A program made the position numbers and the translations under genes. Below are positions 46,563-58,839 of a DNA stretch of 64,000 nt, piece by piece. Origin of the DNA: Volvox africanus (taxonomy: Eukaryota; Chlorophyta; Chlorophyceae; Chlamydomonadales; Volvocaceae); NCBI GenBank assembly GCA_030268105.1, contig BSDZ01000011.1:2207001-2271000 (forward strand), written 5' to 3'. The notes beneath the pieces are model-generated. The model did no database searches and was not told the origin of the DNA. It worked only from the letters and a program-made list of their open reading frames with translations. How positions within the stretch are numbered: the first letter of the stretch is position 1; each line of letters starts with the position of its first letter.

Positions 46563-49500
46563 ATGGTTGCCGTGTCGCGCTGGAAGGGCGCGCATGATAA
46601 GTTTCCTGCTCACGTGGAAGAGGCAAGGAATCAGGATGGAAATGTTCATCGTGGATATCACTGGCTGGAGTTCCGGGTACGTCAGCTGACAAGGGGGCGG
46701 GGCGCACCTAACTTTTCAGTTAATTGTCGTGGTCCTCTTAATTTTAACATATTGGATGCAAAATTGGGTGTGCTAAAACGAGGCATGAACTCAGAGACAG
46801 GTCATACATTTACTGATGCCTGACTGACCCTTTCAGTTCAGATTGACCATGTGTTCAATACTAGTGCATAGACAAGACTAGTCCGCAAACAGGTCGGTGC
46901 ACATCTTTCAGTTGGCGCCAACCGTGCGTTCACCCATTCCCCGACGTCTGCCCATACCGCGGTAGACTGCTTTTTCGTGTCCATAAACCTGTCCTCCTTT
47001 CCATGATGAAATTCCCTTGGTTTGCCATGCTGGCGATGTCAGGTTTTCTACCGTACATTACCAACTTCCTGTGTCCCTTCCACCGGCAGATTGCCGCCGA
47101 GCTGCTGCGGGTGGGGCCTTTCCACAGCTCTGAGGATTACTGGGCCCCTATTGACTGGCAGCTTTTGCTGGTGGTCTCCGAATACATGTCAGCCCTTATG
47201 GAGGTGAAACATCTGCCTCCTTGGCAATTATGCGTGGTCCCGGGGCAAGGTTGAGGTTAAGACGACAGCGCATTAACTTTCCAAGTATGCATAAGCCCTT
47301 TCCACGCTTCTATCGCCGGGCGTGGTCTCAACATCGTACGACTATATTTTATATTCTTTTAACTGCAACAGACCCCCTTCAATCGCGTCCTTTTGACTTA
47401 GGCCTGTTTCCCTGTTTCCACTCGAGTAGTTTCTAGATTGGTTTTGGCCGGACCTGGGCTGGGAGCACCACAAGCAGGCGATCGTGCTCTCCAAGCGGCT
47501 GTTGCAGCCTAGGAGCCCGAACACATACCCGGAGCTGCACATTGAACCGCAGCTGCGCGCCGCCTGGCAGTCCTTCACCTACAGCTTCTGGCACGGCACT
47601 CGTCACCTGCCGGCTGCGCCACCGTCTGGAGAGCCTTCTGCTGCGTACAATGCGGCGCGCGAGTGGTTGACCAAGCTCGTGGGGGAGAGGGGATTCGAGG
47701 CGGAGGGACACATCGTGTCGTCATTGCAGTCTTGGATCCAGGTACTGAACAGTATCTTGGCGGGAGAATGGAATGCCCAAGTTAGGCTGGGGCAGATCAG
47801 GTTTGCCTCGGGGGCCTCATAGCGCTTTTGCCACCTCCCAGTCCCATGGGCGTGGCCATACGGGCACTATGGCCTAGTGCCCGCATGAACCACTTTCATC
47901 TGTGTCACGACAACTGTCAAAACCATCGCAGCTTGGCTGGATTATTTTCCTCGTGACCTCAGCGTTTGGAATTGCCCCTATCGAGAGCAGAGAATGCTCT
48001 TTTCTTCAATGCTAACTGGTATGCTCCGGCTGATGCTCTGGGCCTCACACTTTAACCAATTGCCTAGCCAAGCCCCTCTCAAAAATGTCCGTTTTATCAC
48101 CTCGGCGATCGCGTCACGAGACGTAAATACCACGGAATATATTTTCCTCGGCCCCTTTTTGTTCCCAGGCTATGCAACCGCGATTACAGGAGGCGTTTCC
48201 AAACGTGGATTGGTCGCGCTGGCCCGATGTTGCGTGGCCTGATATGGACTGCATTTGCCGCACGGTTGAGAAGCGGGGAGCCATTAAGAGGCAGCAGGAG
48301 GAGGATTACGCAGTACGATGGCCGCTGCGGGTCACACAGGGCCGCCCTAAGGTAAGGAAAACCTAGGACATAATGTTGGCATAAAGAAACGGAAAGAAGC
48401 CGATGCACTGTTCTTGAATGCGCTGGGTACGTGGCGGGGTAATCATTCCAAGGAGACATATAACACATACCTGTGTTATATGCAGTCACCTGTCCGCACC
48501 TTGGACTTTAGCCTTTAGGGTGTTCTATTAGCGTTTTACACACGCCGCTCTCATCCATGAGAGCCCTTTACGTCTCCCCTCCGCTTGCTACAGTTCAACC
48601 ACCTGAAGGTAGAGGCACGTGACGGGTTCAGCGTGGGCATTCCGCCCGTTAAGAACCCCCCGGCGCTGGGCTTCTTGGCCGTTTCAGATGTGATGTGCGC
48701 TTTCAAGCAGGTGAGGGTCGGAAAAGGAAACAGCGGGCAGGGGATGAGGGGTCAGTGCAGGATTACGCTGTGATTATACATCGCATAATCAACCTTGGTC
48801 TGGAGATAACCTGCCGTATACTGGGCGGTTCTGAATCATCGTTTAAATAGCATAGGGTTAGATTTGTTGGCTAGGTTGGAGGCGTTACTACATCAGGAGG
48901 TGGGAAACAACGGGCCCATTTGGGGGATCCCACATCGCATTCCTCAGAAGGACACGGCTTCTGTTGTAGGATTATGATCAGTACACGGATTCTCACGATT
49001 GATAAGTTGAGGAATGCGATATATAAATACATGACATTTGTATTCCTATTAGAGAGTTGTTTGTTTCAGGAAAGCATTATTGCGAAGAAGATAATTGGAA
49101 GTGTGATCAACCTAAACTTGGATGAGCAACCAGACTTACCAAAGAGGCAAAGTACCAGATGAAAGGATTGTACTTTGAAAGGGATGGCTGCTGGGGTGCG
49201 GCCGGCGGCTAATCTCATTTTGGCCCATTTGACCTGACGTGATCCGCAGGCCACACAGCACTGGCCTTCCACACAGCCGGCCAGCCCATCGTACCTAGCA
49301 CAGCAGGACGTGGTCCAAAGCTTTGTGCAGAACGTGCTGCGGGAGACGCGCGGACCACTGGCGCCGGGTATAACGCACGAAAAGTACAGGCAAGTCTCGG
49401 GAACTGAAGGTAGTTTGGACGAACCCGCCGTCCCCGCAGACCCACACGCATGGCTTCTCATCGCGGTGAGGGGCAAATTTGGCGTCCTTTCCATCTCCCG

Positions 49501-50672
49501 TCCCCCCGCGCGCTCTTTCCTGTATTCTGCCATTCCCTTTTCTTTTGCTGGTAGGTATCTTGGCTTCGTGGCGTGCTGCGTCCTAGGGTGGAACAACGCA
49601 CTGCCACACTTGGATACTCTGGTGCGAAGCTCGGCAACCTGGGGCCTCCAACATTTGGTATTCCCAAGTACATGGGTTGCCATCCAAGGCCAAGGCCCAT
49701 CGGGCGGCGTGCCGCATCCGCTCAGCTTGGCCCTACCCGCAGCGCCCCTGGCAGCGGGCCTGACGTTGCAAGAGCAACTCGTGCTGGCACAGCAACAACA
49801 GCAACAGCAGGACGCAGCTGCCGCTGCGGCCGCTGCGGTTGCGGCCGGGCTGCAGACGCAAAGACAAGTGCTACAAATGACCCCCAATATGCTTCAGCAG
49901 CGCCATCAGCAACAGCAGCAACAACAACAGCTGCAGCAGCAGTTACACCAGCAACATCTGCAGCAGCAGTTACAGCTACAGCATCAACTCCAACAGCAGC
50001 AGCAGGCGCAGGCGCAGCAGCAGCTACTGCAGCAGCAGCTGCAGGGCCAGCAGCAGGGCACCAGTGGGGGCATTCCAGGAGCAGGTTCCGCATCATCACC
50101 AGGGCTTTCCGTATCCGGGTACGGTGCGTTAGGCGTGCAGGCGACTCGGACACGGCCAAGCCCCTTTACAGCCGGCGTTGGTGCTCATTCATCCACAAGC
50201 AGCCTCGGCCTCGCTAGTGCAGACAGGAGCCAGTCACTGCTCGCACAGGGCCTGCCGTCGCCACAGGCGCTTCAAGCGCAATCGGTGCCCGGCGTGCCCT
50301 TTATCCAGAATCACGGCACAGATCCACCAGCTGCCAGTCCATTCGGCGTGTACGGTATGTTTGGTGGTCCACAGCCGGCCGTGGGGGAGACGCAGCAGCC
50401 GGGCCTGCAGTTTCAACTTCATGCGCAGCATTCGGCCATGCTGGGTTTGGCAGGAGAGCAGTACCAGCAGCAGCTCCAGCTCCAGCAGCAGCAGCAGCAG
50501 CAGCAACAGCAACAACACCAACAGCAGTTTCTTCAACAGCAGCAGCAGCAGCAACAGTTCCAGCATTTGCACCAACTGCAGCAGCAGCAACAGCAGCAGC
50601 AAGACCACCTGCAGCAGCAACAAGATCAGCTGCAGCAGCAACAACAGCAGCTGCAGCAGCTCCACCAGCAGC

Positions 50673-50706
<34 letters not shown>

Positions 50707-53700
50707 CGCGCAGCACCCGCAGCACCCGCAGCAGCAGCAGCAACAACACCAGCAGGAGCTACAGGCATTTGGCAAAGGTGATCAAAGCCGCCATATGCAG
50801 CTCGATGGGCCTGCTCCCATGAGCTTGGGGGGCCTGAGCTCCATGCAGGACCTTATAGACGGACTGCCGTCCCATACTGACCCCATGTGGAACACATTTT
50901 TTGATGTGGGTACGGGTGGGGACATTGGTGGTGTCATGCCTTCTCTGGCCCCAAATGTTGGTGCCGGCGGAGCGCCGTCCTGTCTACCGCTTCCGCAGCC
51001 CCTCGCGCTGGTACTTCCAGACGTGGCGGTTCCGGTTCCGGCGCCGCCGCCGCAGCTTCAATTGCCCGGCGCAGGCGTCGCCGCGCGCCCGCCTCCAGGA
51101 CAGCTTAGCAGCTGGCAGCAGCAGCAGGAACAACAACAGTTACTTCTACAGCAACCTCAGCACACGGCGCCGACGCTTTCACAGCAGGAGCAGCAGCAGC
51201 AGCAACAGCAACAGCAACAGAGCCTCCAGCATCACCTTCAGCAACAGCAACAGCAATCCACGAAGACTGCCTGCGGGCCGGTCAGCCTTCTGCAGTTCGG
51301 CGGCAGCGCCTTCTCATACGACCAACTGCCGCATGCAGATACCAGGCTCGCCGGGATGCTGCAGCTCCATCGAGGGGGGGTTTCGGCAAATCAGACCGTC
51401 GCGGGGCTGCCACAGGCACAGCAGCAGCAGCAGCAGCTGAGCCGAGCCATCTCACCGACACAGCCGCTGATGTCTGGTGCCTTGTTTGGGAATTTAATGA
51501 GCTCCATGCCGGTTGTAGAAACCACGAGCTTCGTGAGGCGAAGCCAGGCGGACGCGTATGCCCTTGCCTCTAGCGATTCAACACCAGTGAGTGATAGTGC
51601 CGGCGGCAGCGTCAGTACGAGCGGGGCGTTCGGGGAAGGGGATACGGTGCTTGCGGCACCGCTACCCCTGGCGGTTGCCAATGCTTTTGGGGAGGCTGAG
51701 ATGGCGCACGCAGCGCCGACGACGTTGCCAGCCATGCAGCAGCCCATAGGGGAAGATGGGACGGCCTCGTCGATGGCAGCGGCGACAGCCGTGCTGACGA
51801 CTCGGCGGTCCGTCGGCGGGGACACCACGGCCGGGTCATCGGCGTCGGGCAGTGACATTGTGGGTCGTCACGGAAGTCGGCGCACGAGGCAAGATGTGGC
51901 TGCTGCTGCTGCTGCCGCAGCGGCGGACCTGGGCATCCAGCCTGCGCCCGGATCTCTTGTGGAGCCCTGCGCTAAGCGGCCAAACGCGCAGGTGGTGTCA
52001 AAAAAGGAGCCACCGAGATTCCCGGAAAGACAGGGGGGGACAACATACGTCTTGGGCCGGCGGTATCACCAGGCCTATTTCACGGCGCGTATATGGGGGT
52101 GATGACTCGTTTCAGCGACGAGACGACGGCCCGAACGTGGGACCCGGTGATATTACCTCCCAAAGGGACCTGAGGAATCGCTGGAAATTTAGGTCTTTGC
52201 CTAATAAATCGCCCAGTCATGGCCATCCGTGTCCATGGAGCCGGATAGCAAAAACGATCCAGCTAAGGTTGTCTGCGGCGAACCTTTTAAATCTGTATCT
52301 TCGTCATGTAATTCCCCATTCTTGATCGCTGCCTTCGGCTGACCCGCCACAGGCCTTTCAGGAATCATCCGACCAGGCCACAGCCCTCGCCGCCACCCGC
52401 GCGGAGCCGGACGTTCCCCAGAAGCGACCCGACCAGCAGGCGGGCCTGACCGTGAGCCTGGCTATATGTTCTCACCAGGCATCCTTGTGGAACCATGGCG
52501 CACCCAGAACAATAGCCGGGGAGGCGGCGGAGAGGGAAATGGACTTCCACCAGGCAAGTGCGCTTAACACGGTTCTGGGCCGGCAGCTGCTGCAGTTGCT
52601 GCGTGTCTGGGCAGAGGTACCGACTGCTGCCGGAGGGGCCGGCGCCACCACTACCATGGCAGCTGCTGTGGAGGTGCACCGTCGCGCGGAGGAGCTGTTG
52701 GCGCAGGGTGCGCCTGTGGATATGACGGACGACGGTGGAGCTTCAGTGTCAGGGACCTCTGGCACCGCTGGCTACACCGCGTTGCATTGGGCCTGTCTCA
52801 GCGGCGATGTGGCCCTGGTAGAGCTGCTGCTTCGGCACGGGGCCGATCCTGAACGCCTTGACGCTACCGGGACCTCTGCTCGGCTTGTTAACACGGCCTT
52901 CACTGCCACGCTGGCGGAGGTGGCTGCCCGCTGCGCAGCACAGCGCATTCGGCCAGACCCGAAACCTGCTGCAGACACATTTCTTTGGTTTCATCTATCA
53001 TTTGGCTCCGAGGAGAAGGGGCCGGAAGGCACGGACGCGGGTGGTGGCGCGGCGGGTCCACGCCACCTGTTGGCAATAAAGCACGAGGACGGGGGCCCCT
53101 GCTCAATCGGAAGGCCATTACCCTATTACCAGCAACAATTCAGACGGTGCGTCGTGAGGAGAGATGTTGCAGGGTTAGCCCGATTGGGCGATAGCCGTGC
53201 TCGAACTAGGATATATGACCCAAGTATGGCTCCTGAGCTGTGTGGCTTTTGCGGCCACTCATTTGTTGAAGGAACGGCGTCTGGCTGGCTCCTCATGATG
53301 TGTGGGCGTGGACCTACATAGAAGAGAAGAACATGGCGAGTAGAACATGTGTGAAGAACATTTTCTCCCACATAACGCGTGCAAGTTCGCAGGTCCTTTT
53401 CCTCCTCGGCTCCTGAACATCAGGAGCAGCTGGCCGTTTGTTGCGCGCCCGTATCCCCGTATCATCGCTTCTACGTTTTGTGAGCCATCCAGCCACTCCC
53501 TGGGTCCTTGCCCTCGTGCGGGCCTCAGGTTATTGGAGCTTCTAAGCTTTTCGGGCGAGCAACTCCAGCTGCTGATGGACGGGCTCGGTGAAGCTGTGCG
53601 GTACAGGGAGGGTCCTCAGATCGCGATTACGCACATGAAGTCGGCACACACGTTACCGAAGCCGCTCACGCAGCGGAGCGCCGAGGTCAATGCCGCACCC

Positions 53701-54824
53701 GCACCACCGGTGCTTGTTCGCATGCGTGCCGTGGGCGGCTGCAGCGCCGGGCAGCTGAGAGACATCATCCTTAAGCGCTATAGCAAGATGGGGGTCGCGA
53801 AGCATCTGTCGGAAGCCACGGCTGGCCCTGGTGGAGGTGCTCCCGGGTGAGAGCCTCCGCGTCTCCGCTCCTCCGCGCAACGATGTGCCATCCTTAGGAG
53901 GTGTCGTGGATGTGCGTTTACGGCGTACACAGGTTGGCAAGTGGCGCTGCTAGGATGGTCACTTTGAGGCCGTAATGTAACACCTGCAGCCGGCATGCAC
54001 CATCAGGATGCGACCTAGCTCGCCGGCGCGCATTAAGCCCTATTCAGCGCCCCTGCTGCGCTCCTCTCGGCAGGTTGCTTGGTTTTGACCCCGCTCCTCC
54101 GCTGTGTGCGGTTTTGACCCCGCACTTGCGCTCTGTCGAGAACCACAAAGCGGGGCCCGAACCCTGGTCGCATTGCGGGGAGGAAAGGACCCTGGCCCTT
54201 GCCCGTCAGGTCCTGTTTTGCCGAGGCTCTTTTTATTAGCTGTCTTACCCGGCCTGCGCCTTCTTCTCCCCGGGCCTTTTGACCAATGTGTGCAGCTGGG
54301 CCCTCTGCGTGAGCTACACTGCTCAGCAACTGGCTCTGAGGCGGCGACCCAGCCGGCAGAAGCTCCTCGCACGGGCCTGGCGGGAATGCGCGGACAGAGG
54401 CGACGGCTCCGTGCCATGTTACCTGGACGCAGTCCGCCTTTACATCGCCGATGCGTCGGGGCGCGTCCTGCGGCACTGTCCGGATGTGCCTTCCTCAACA
54501 GTCGTTTCTGCCTCCACGTCCGGGCCGAATTCAGGGGGCCAACAGAGCTTCGAGGATCAGCAGCTGCAGCTGCAGCAGCAACAGGAGCAGCACCCAGTTG
54601 TAACTGCTACAGCGCCAGATGACGCTTCTTTCAACGCCAGCGCTACCGGAGGGCTCCGGGAACAACTACGGGAATTGCTACGGCAGGCAGATGAGGTTGC
54701 GGGGCAGCTAGTGGCGAGCGACCCGGCCAGCGCGCCAGCGGCGGTGCTGCAGCTGCTGCGGGAAACACGTGTCCTGTACCAATGCGCTATACTGGGCGCA
54801 GGGCGCGAGGTTGGCGGCCGGTAA
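46563..54824 (+). CDS. Gene B: Gln-rich ankyrin-repeat protein, tandem paralogue of gene A
   Basis: Exons matching gene A one for one: 46563-46676, 47090-47203, 47430-47741, 48169-48351, 48594-48710, 49250-49389, 49555-51991 and 52353 to about 52950. A last part, about 54290-54824, is homologous to the A C-terminus (ELLRQADEVAGQLVASDP against ELLRSADQVAAQLAMRDP). The first 1,139 residues are secure. Exon 7 carries a large poly-Gln expansion (about 49785-50760) absent from A. It keeps MSLGGLSSMQDLIDGLPS (50819) and RRTRQDVAAAAAAAAADLG. Intron 6 is again GC-AG (TACAG|GCAAGT). From 52950 to 54280 the copies differ: B has about 1.3 kb extra with frames such as LLELLSFSGEQLQLLMDGLG, whose joining is unclear, so the 3' third may be rearranged or partly broken. 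Function is not recognised. Poly-Gln/Ala tracts suggest a nuclear or condensate-forming protein, but this is inference. Confidence 0.72.
49390..49554 (+). other. GC-AG intron of gene B (intron 6), stop-free and a multiple of three
   Basis: Donor TACAG|GCAAGT and acceptor TGGTAG|G, at the same site and phase as in gene A. Its 165 bp contain no in-frame stop, so retention would add 55 residues without frameshift. Confidence 0.8.
49785..50760. repeat. CAG/CAA coding repeats (poly-Gln) in gene B exon 7
   Basis: Several long CAG/CAA blocks encode Gln runs mixed with Leu and His, split by non-repetitive stretches. Antisense and shifted frames read as poly-Leu, poly-Ala or poly-Ser and are not genes. 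A second, smaller block is at 51112-51260 and another at 51418-51436. Confidence 0.95.
52950..54280. other. Segment present in gene B but absent from gene A
   Basis: In gene A the ankyrin region runs directly into the C-terminal helix within one exon; in gene B about 1.3 kb intervenes. It contains open frames (53347-53850, with a frame change near 53820 that leads into LALVEVLPGESLRVSAPPRN) and a local repeat of TTTTGACCCCGC (about 54082 and 54111). An insertion, extra exons, or loss from A would all explain it. Confidence 0.5.
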
Positions 54825-57800
54825 GGCATCTAGGGTCCATCTTTGCCTGGACTGTTCGGTTGAGGGACTGGTTGAAGGGCTTGTGCACATGGTATGTGCG
54901 GATTATGGCTATGGCAACGGCTGGAGTACGAAGCGATGCATCCTTAATGCAGGCGAGTATCCTAAAATGACCCCTCACGCACCAGGTGGCCTTATGCATC
55001 GTCCAAGCGAAAGCTTTTTCATGGTGGTAAGCTAATAGTGATAATTTTGTATTATGATTTTCTTATGGAATGTCGGCGACTGTGCAACAAATGGGAAATG
55101 AACGCTTGGCGCATGACAACGCTGCCTTGGGTGCAGGGCACTGAGGCAGGGGCAGGGCACTGAGGCACGGACCCCCGAGTGTCGGTGAGCGTCCGTCGGC
55201 CCCTAGAAATTCAGCGGGGTGACGGGCCGACGTCGCCCTGCTGGCGGTAGCGGCACTGATTTCCATGTGACGCGCTGTGGTGGTGTGGAGGGATGAAGAT
55301 TGGTATGTGAAATAATCGACGGACCTGACAGGGACAGAACAGATAACAGACAGGCAGGCAGACCGATAGACAGACAGGTAGATAGATGTCTGGCAGTAAG
55401 GCAGCCCGGCAAGCAAACATTCAGGAAAATGTATGAGAGAGGCAGCCCTCGACGTGTATTGCTGCGGCAGCACTGGTCGGCGCGTGTCACGCAGCGCGGG
55501 GTTTGCAGCGGACCGTGGCCAACCTACGGGGGATCCAGGTAGTGCTATTAATGGATGTGAGGGCTGAATGTCGTTGTAAAAGATGAAGGCAAGGGAGAGT
55601 CACGATGGGGACGATGGGGATATGAGGTACGGAGGGTATGCGCATGGGGAGTCTACGTCAAGGTATGGGATGTTTCATATGTAATATTGGTCAGTTGGTG
55701 GGGGCGGGATTGGTGTCCGCGAGCGATGAGCCACACACGAGTTCTGCAAAGAGTTGAGGGATTGGCGAGGGGACACGCAAGTGGTTTGCGTGGGGGTTAC
55801 CTAACTGGGTGCGTTGGCGATGGTGCCGGTGCTGCTGCTGCTGCTGCTGGCGTCAACAACGCTAATTGGCCAATGCAGCGTTGTACTTGCTCTGTTGCGT
55901 TGGTATGGCCCGAGCACAGGCCGGCTGCAGAATTTTCCGCTAGCGTATTCGGTTGTGTGAGCCGGGCGTGGAAAGCAGTGCGGCAAACAGGAGCACGGAT
56001 GGAGTACGCAATGCTTTTAATGTCCGGAGCTTAAATCCGCTTTCCACTGTAACAGGTTACCGGAGCCGCAAGGCTATGCAACGGGGCATTTCCTCAAATA
56101 TATGGGCCGCGTCTTTGCACGCTTGTCCAGGAATCACGGAACGAGATTGGCCCGTTCGGGTGCCCATGTGCTCGTGAATCCGGTCAATCTGGTTCCTTCC
56201 GTTTGGTTGTGCAGTTGCATCGATCGCCGAGGAAGTGCTCTTGCACAACTCCCGAGTCAGGGGAAAGATTACACACTTACATTGAGATTGGGAATGAGAG
56301 AGCGGACACGTTCCCTATGCACACGGAATGAAACGTTCGGAACCGCGATGTATTGTATGCGGGACAATACGTTAAAATGGAGGTGAAGCAACGCCCGTGC
56401 ACGCTGCCTCATGTGGGGATGGGAAGAGGCGAGGGCGTGGGAGCAGGTTAGAGGAATAGCTGGCTTCCTAATCGAAATGCCACCGCCATCATAACGGCGG
56501 CTTTTGAGGAGATCCTCCTTATGCTTTCTTCGTCCGTGGTGCCGGCACTCGTACGTTCACCGCTTGAGACTTGAGACTTGTTCTTTGTGTGTTCCAACGA
56601 AATTGCTTGTTCCCATAACCGCCGGAAGAATACGTAAAGACCTTGCCTGCGTGGGGTGTGTGCGCCAACATACCCGCTACGTACCTGAGGTGGGCGGCTG
56701 CGGTTTCCTTGAAGTCTTGAGGTTCTACAGCAGCAATGCTCTTTGCGGCGATGGAAGACTCCAGGAATGTTTAATACGGACTTTGCTTTTGGCGCACGAT
56801 AGGCGCATTGCACGTCGCGAGGCCGAAAGGAATGATATTTGGCAGCGGGGAATGCTATGTGGCTTCGTTTTCACGTGTAGGTGGACCCGAAACTGATTAT
56901 TTAGCAGTGCCAGTGATAGATAGCAAATGTTGTTTTTTATAACGGAAAGATACTGATATACGGACGGAACATATGGTGATCGATAATGTACAAGCTGTCG
57001 GCAAACGAAGTTTGTACGGCGTCGAGCGAGCTCAGCAACTAAATACAAATTATCATTGGCCCTTTTTCCAGTCGCGCTTGACCTTTTGTAAGGTATGTGG
57101 ACCTTTTGTTAGGTGTTGTTCTCAAATACATATACAGACGTACAGATGGAGTAATCAATGATATCTTGTTAATGGTGAAAAAGTGGTTGGTATCTAAGAT
57201 TTGATACATTATAACGGTAGAGAATGAACTGTTCCTGCCAAACAATTATATTACACGTTACAAATTTCATGTCCGACAGAACATGTTTAATTGTGCACGT
57301 TAAGTATAAATCTAAATTGTTTTCACGCAAGGCACGTGATATGTCCACTCAATCTCTCCAGCTTGACAGCATTTACAGATAGTCTTGTTACCATTGAAAT
57401 GGTCACATATTCACACGCGCACGCAGATAACTTCCTTTCCTGGGTTAGCCATGACCTATGTATCTCTGTCTTAACCGAATATCCCATTGGCATGTAGGCT
57501 GCTTCAGGTTCAAGCTGCCCTGAACAACTGCAACGTAAGACACGCATTTAAATGCTACTAATGGACAACACGCAACGTAAAGATTAAGGCCGAAGCAGCC
57601 GCATAAGTAAAATTGTACTAACTGTAGCTATTGCTAGTATGGGACATAGCCTCTACCAAAGTGCCGTACGCGAACTGGCAGACAGACGAGATCACCGACG
57701 GCGCCGGACACGCCAGCTCATGGAACCAAGCGACAGACAGAACGATAAACTGACTCGTGCTGAACAACGACTGGTGCTGCATACAAATCCAGCCAAAACG

Positions 57801-58839
57801 GTTCATGCATTCGATCCGTAACCGACTCGCAGCCAATGTTACTTGCGGCCGCCAGAGACGGGAATCCTGCAGTCGCCGCATGGCTGGAAATTACCAACGC
57901 AGGCACCTTCACTTCCGTCGTCCAGACCGGGAGACCCTCAACCATACTGATGGACGTGCAACCCCCCATGGTAGCAGTACATCTCATCAATGGCTGGACC
58001 ATGAACAAGCCCAGCGATGATGGCGGTCTCGGGCGCGTGCGAAAACACAAGAGACCGAGAGACCCACATCAAGACCGCAAATCCCCGCCGCCATCTGAGA
58101 GGGTGTTTGAGCACGAGTGCATGCCCATTCTTTGTCTTCCCAGCAGGTCAGACTGTTAGATCCCTCACGTAGATTACCTCCGCCCCCAACTCAAGGACTT
58201 CTTATAGATATCGCAGTAACAATTATCCTCAAAATCTCCTTGCATAATCCTCCATAAAGTTGCCGCGGCCGCAGCCGCGTTCGCCCCGCTCAGCCACCCA
58301 TTGAATGCACCTCACCGCCTCCTCAACCGTCACAACCTATCCCCCCCCCGCGATGTCACAATATCACAAGCACTGGCACCTGTCATGTCTGACAACGCCA
58401 TCCGTTGTGACAGCAATACACACCTACACTTTCAGGGGGACGACGCGTGCGCGTCCCTGTGGTCCCATGTACGAACAAAAACACTGTGACCATGTCAGAT
58501 CATCTCGCCAGCCCAGGATCCACCTTGGATCTGGATCTCTACCTCCGTTGTGTCTGTCAGTCAAGACACGCACTGTAGACGATCAGAGTTGCTGTACTGC
58601 GAATCCATATGGAAACCGCCCCAGCAACCACCTTGGCTACCCTCGTGATGTCAAAACACCAGCAAATGAAACCAAATTTGGCAATTTGTATATATTTTCT
58701 CACATATAGTTGCTGCACGGTATTTGTGCTGCCGCACTACGTTCTCTATGATGTTCCTTTCTCTTACATAGTACGGTATGGTGCGCATTTTCATTACTCC
58801 TATACCAAGCATTCTCACCATACCCTGGACTAGTACATT
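54825..58839. other. 4-kb region without a resolved gene
   Basis: TGTAA pentamers at 55575-55579 and 55680-55684 could serve gene B. GACA/GATA tetranucleotide repeats lie around 55345-55390 and a short GCT run around 55830-55850. A minus exon-like segment near 56750-56690 (SIAAKSIAAVEPQDFKETAA, donor CTCAG|GTACGT) and a plus frame at 57836-58159 (AAWLEITNAGTFTSVVQTGR) look protein-like. I found no family match and no partner exons for either. Confidence 0.35.
58764..58768 (-). terminator. TGTAA pentamer behind the amino acid permease gene
   Basis: TTACA on the plus strand is TGTAA on the coding strand, about 72 bp past the stop at 58840. This spacing and motif suit an algal poly(A) signal. 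Confidence 0.55.

Noticed and set aside
50178..50822. Poly-Ser, poly-Leu and poly-Ala ORFs over gene B exon 7
   Set aside because: They are shifted or antisense readings of the CAG/CAA tract in the true frame.
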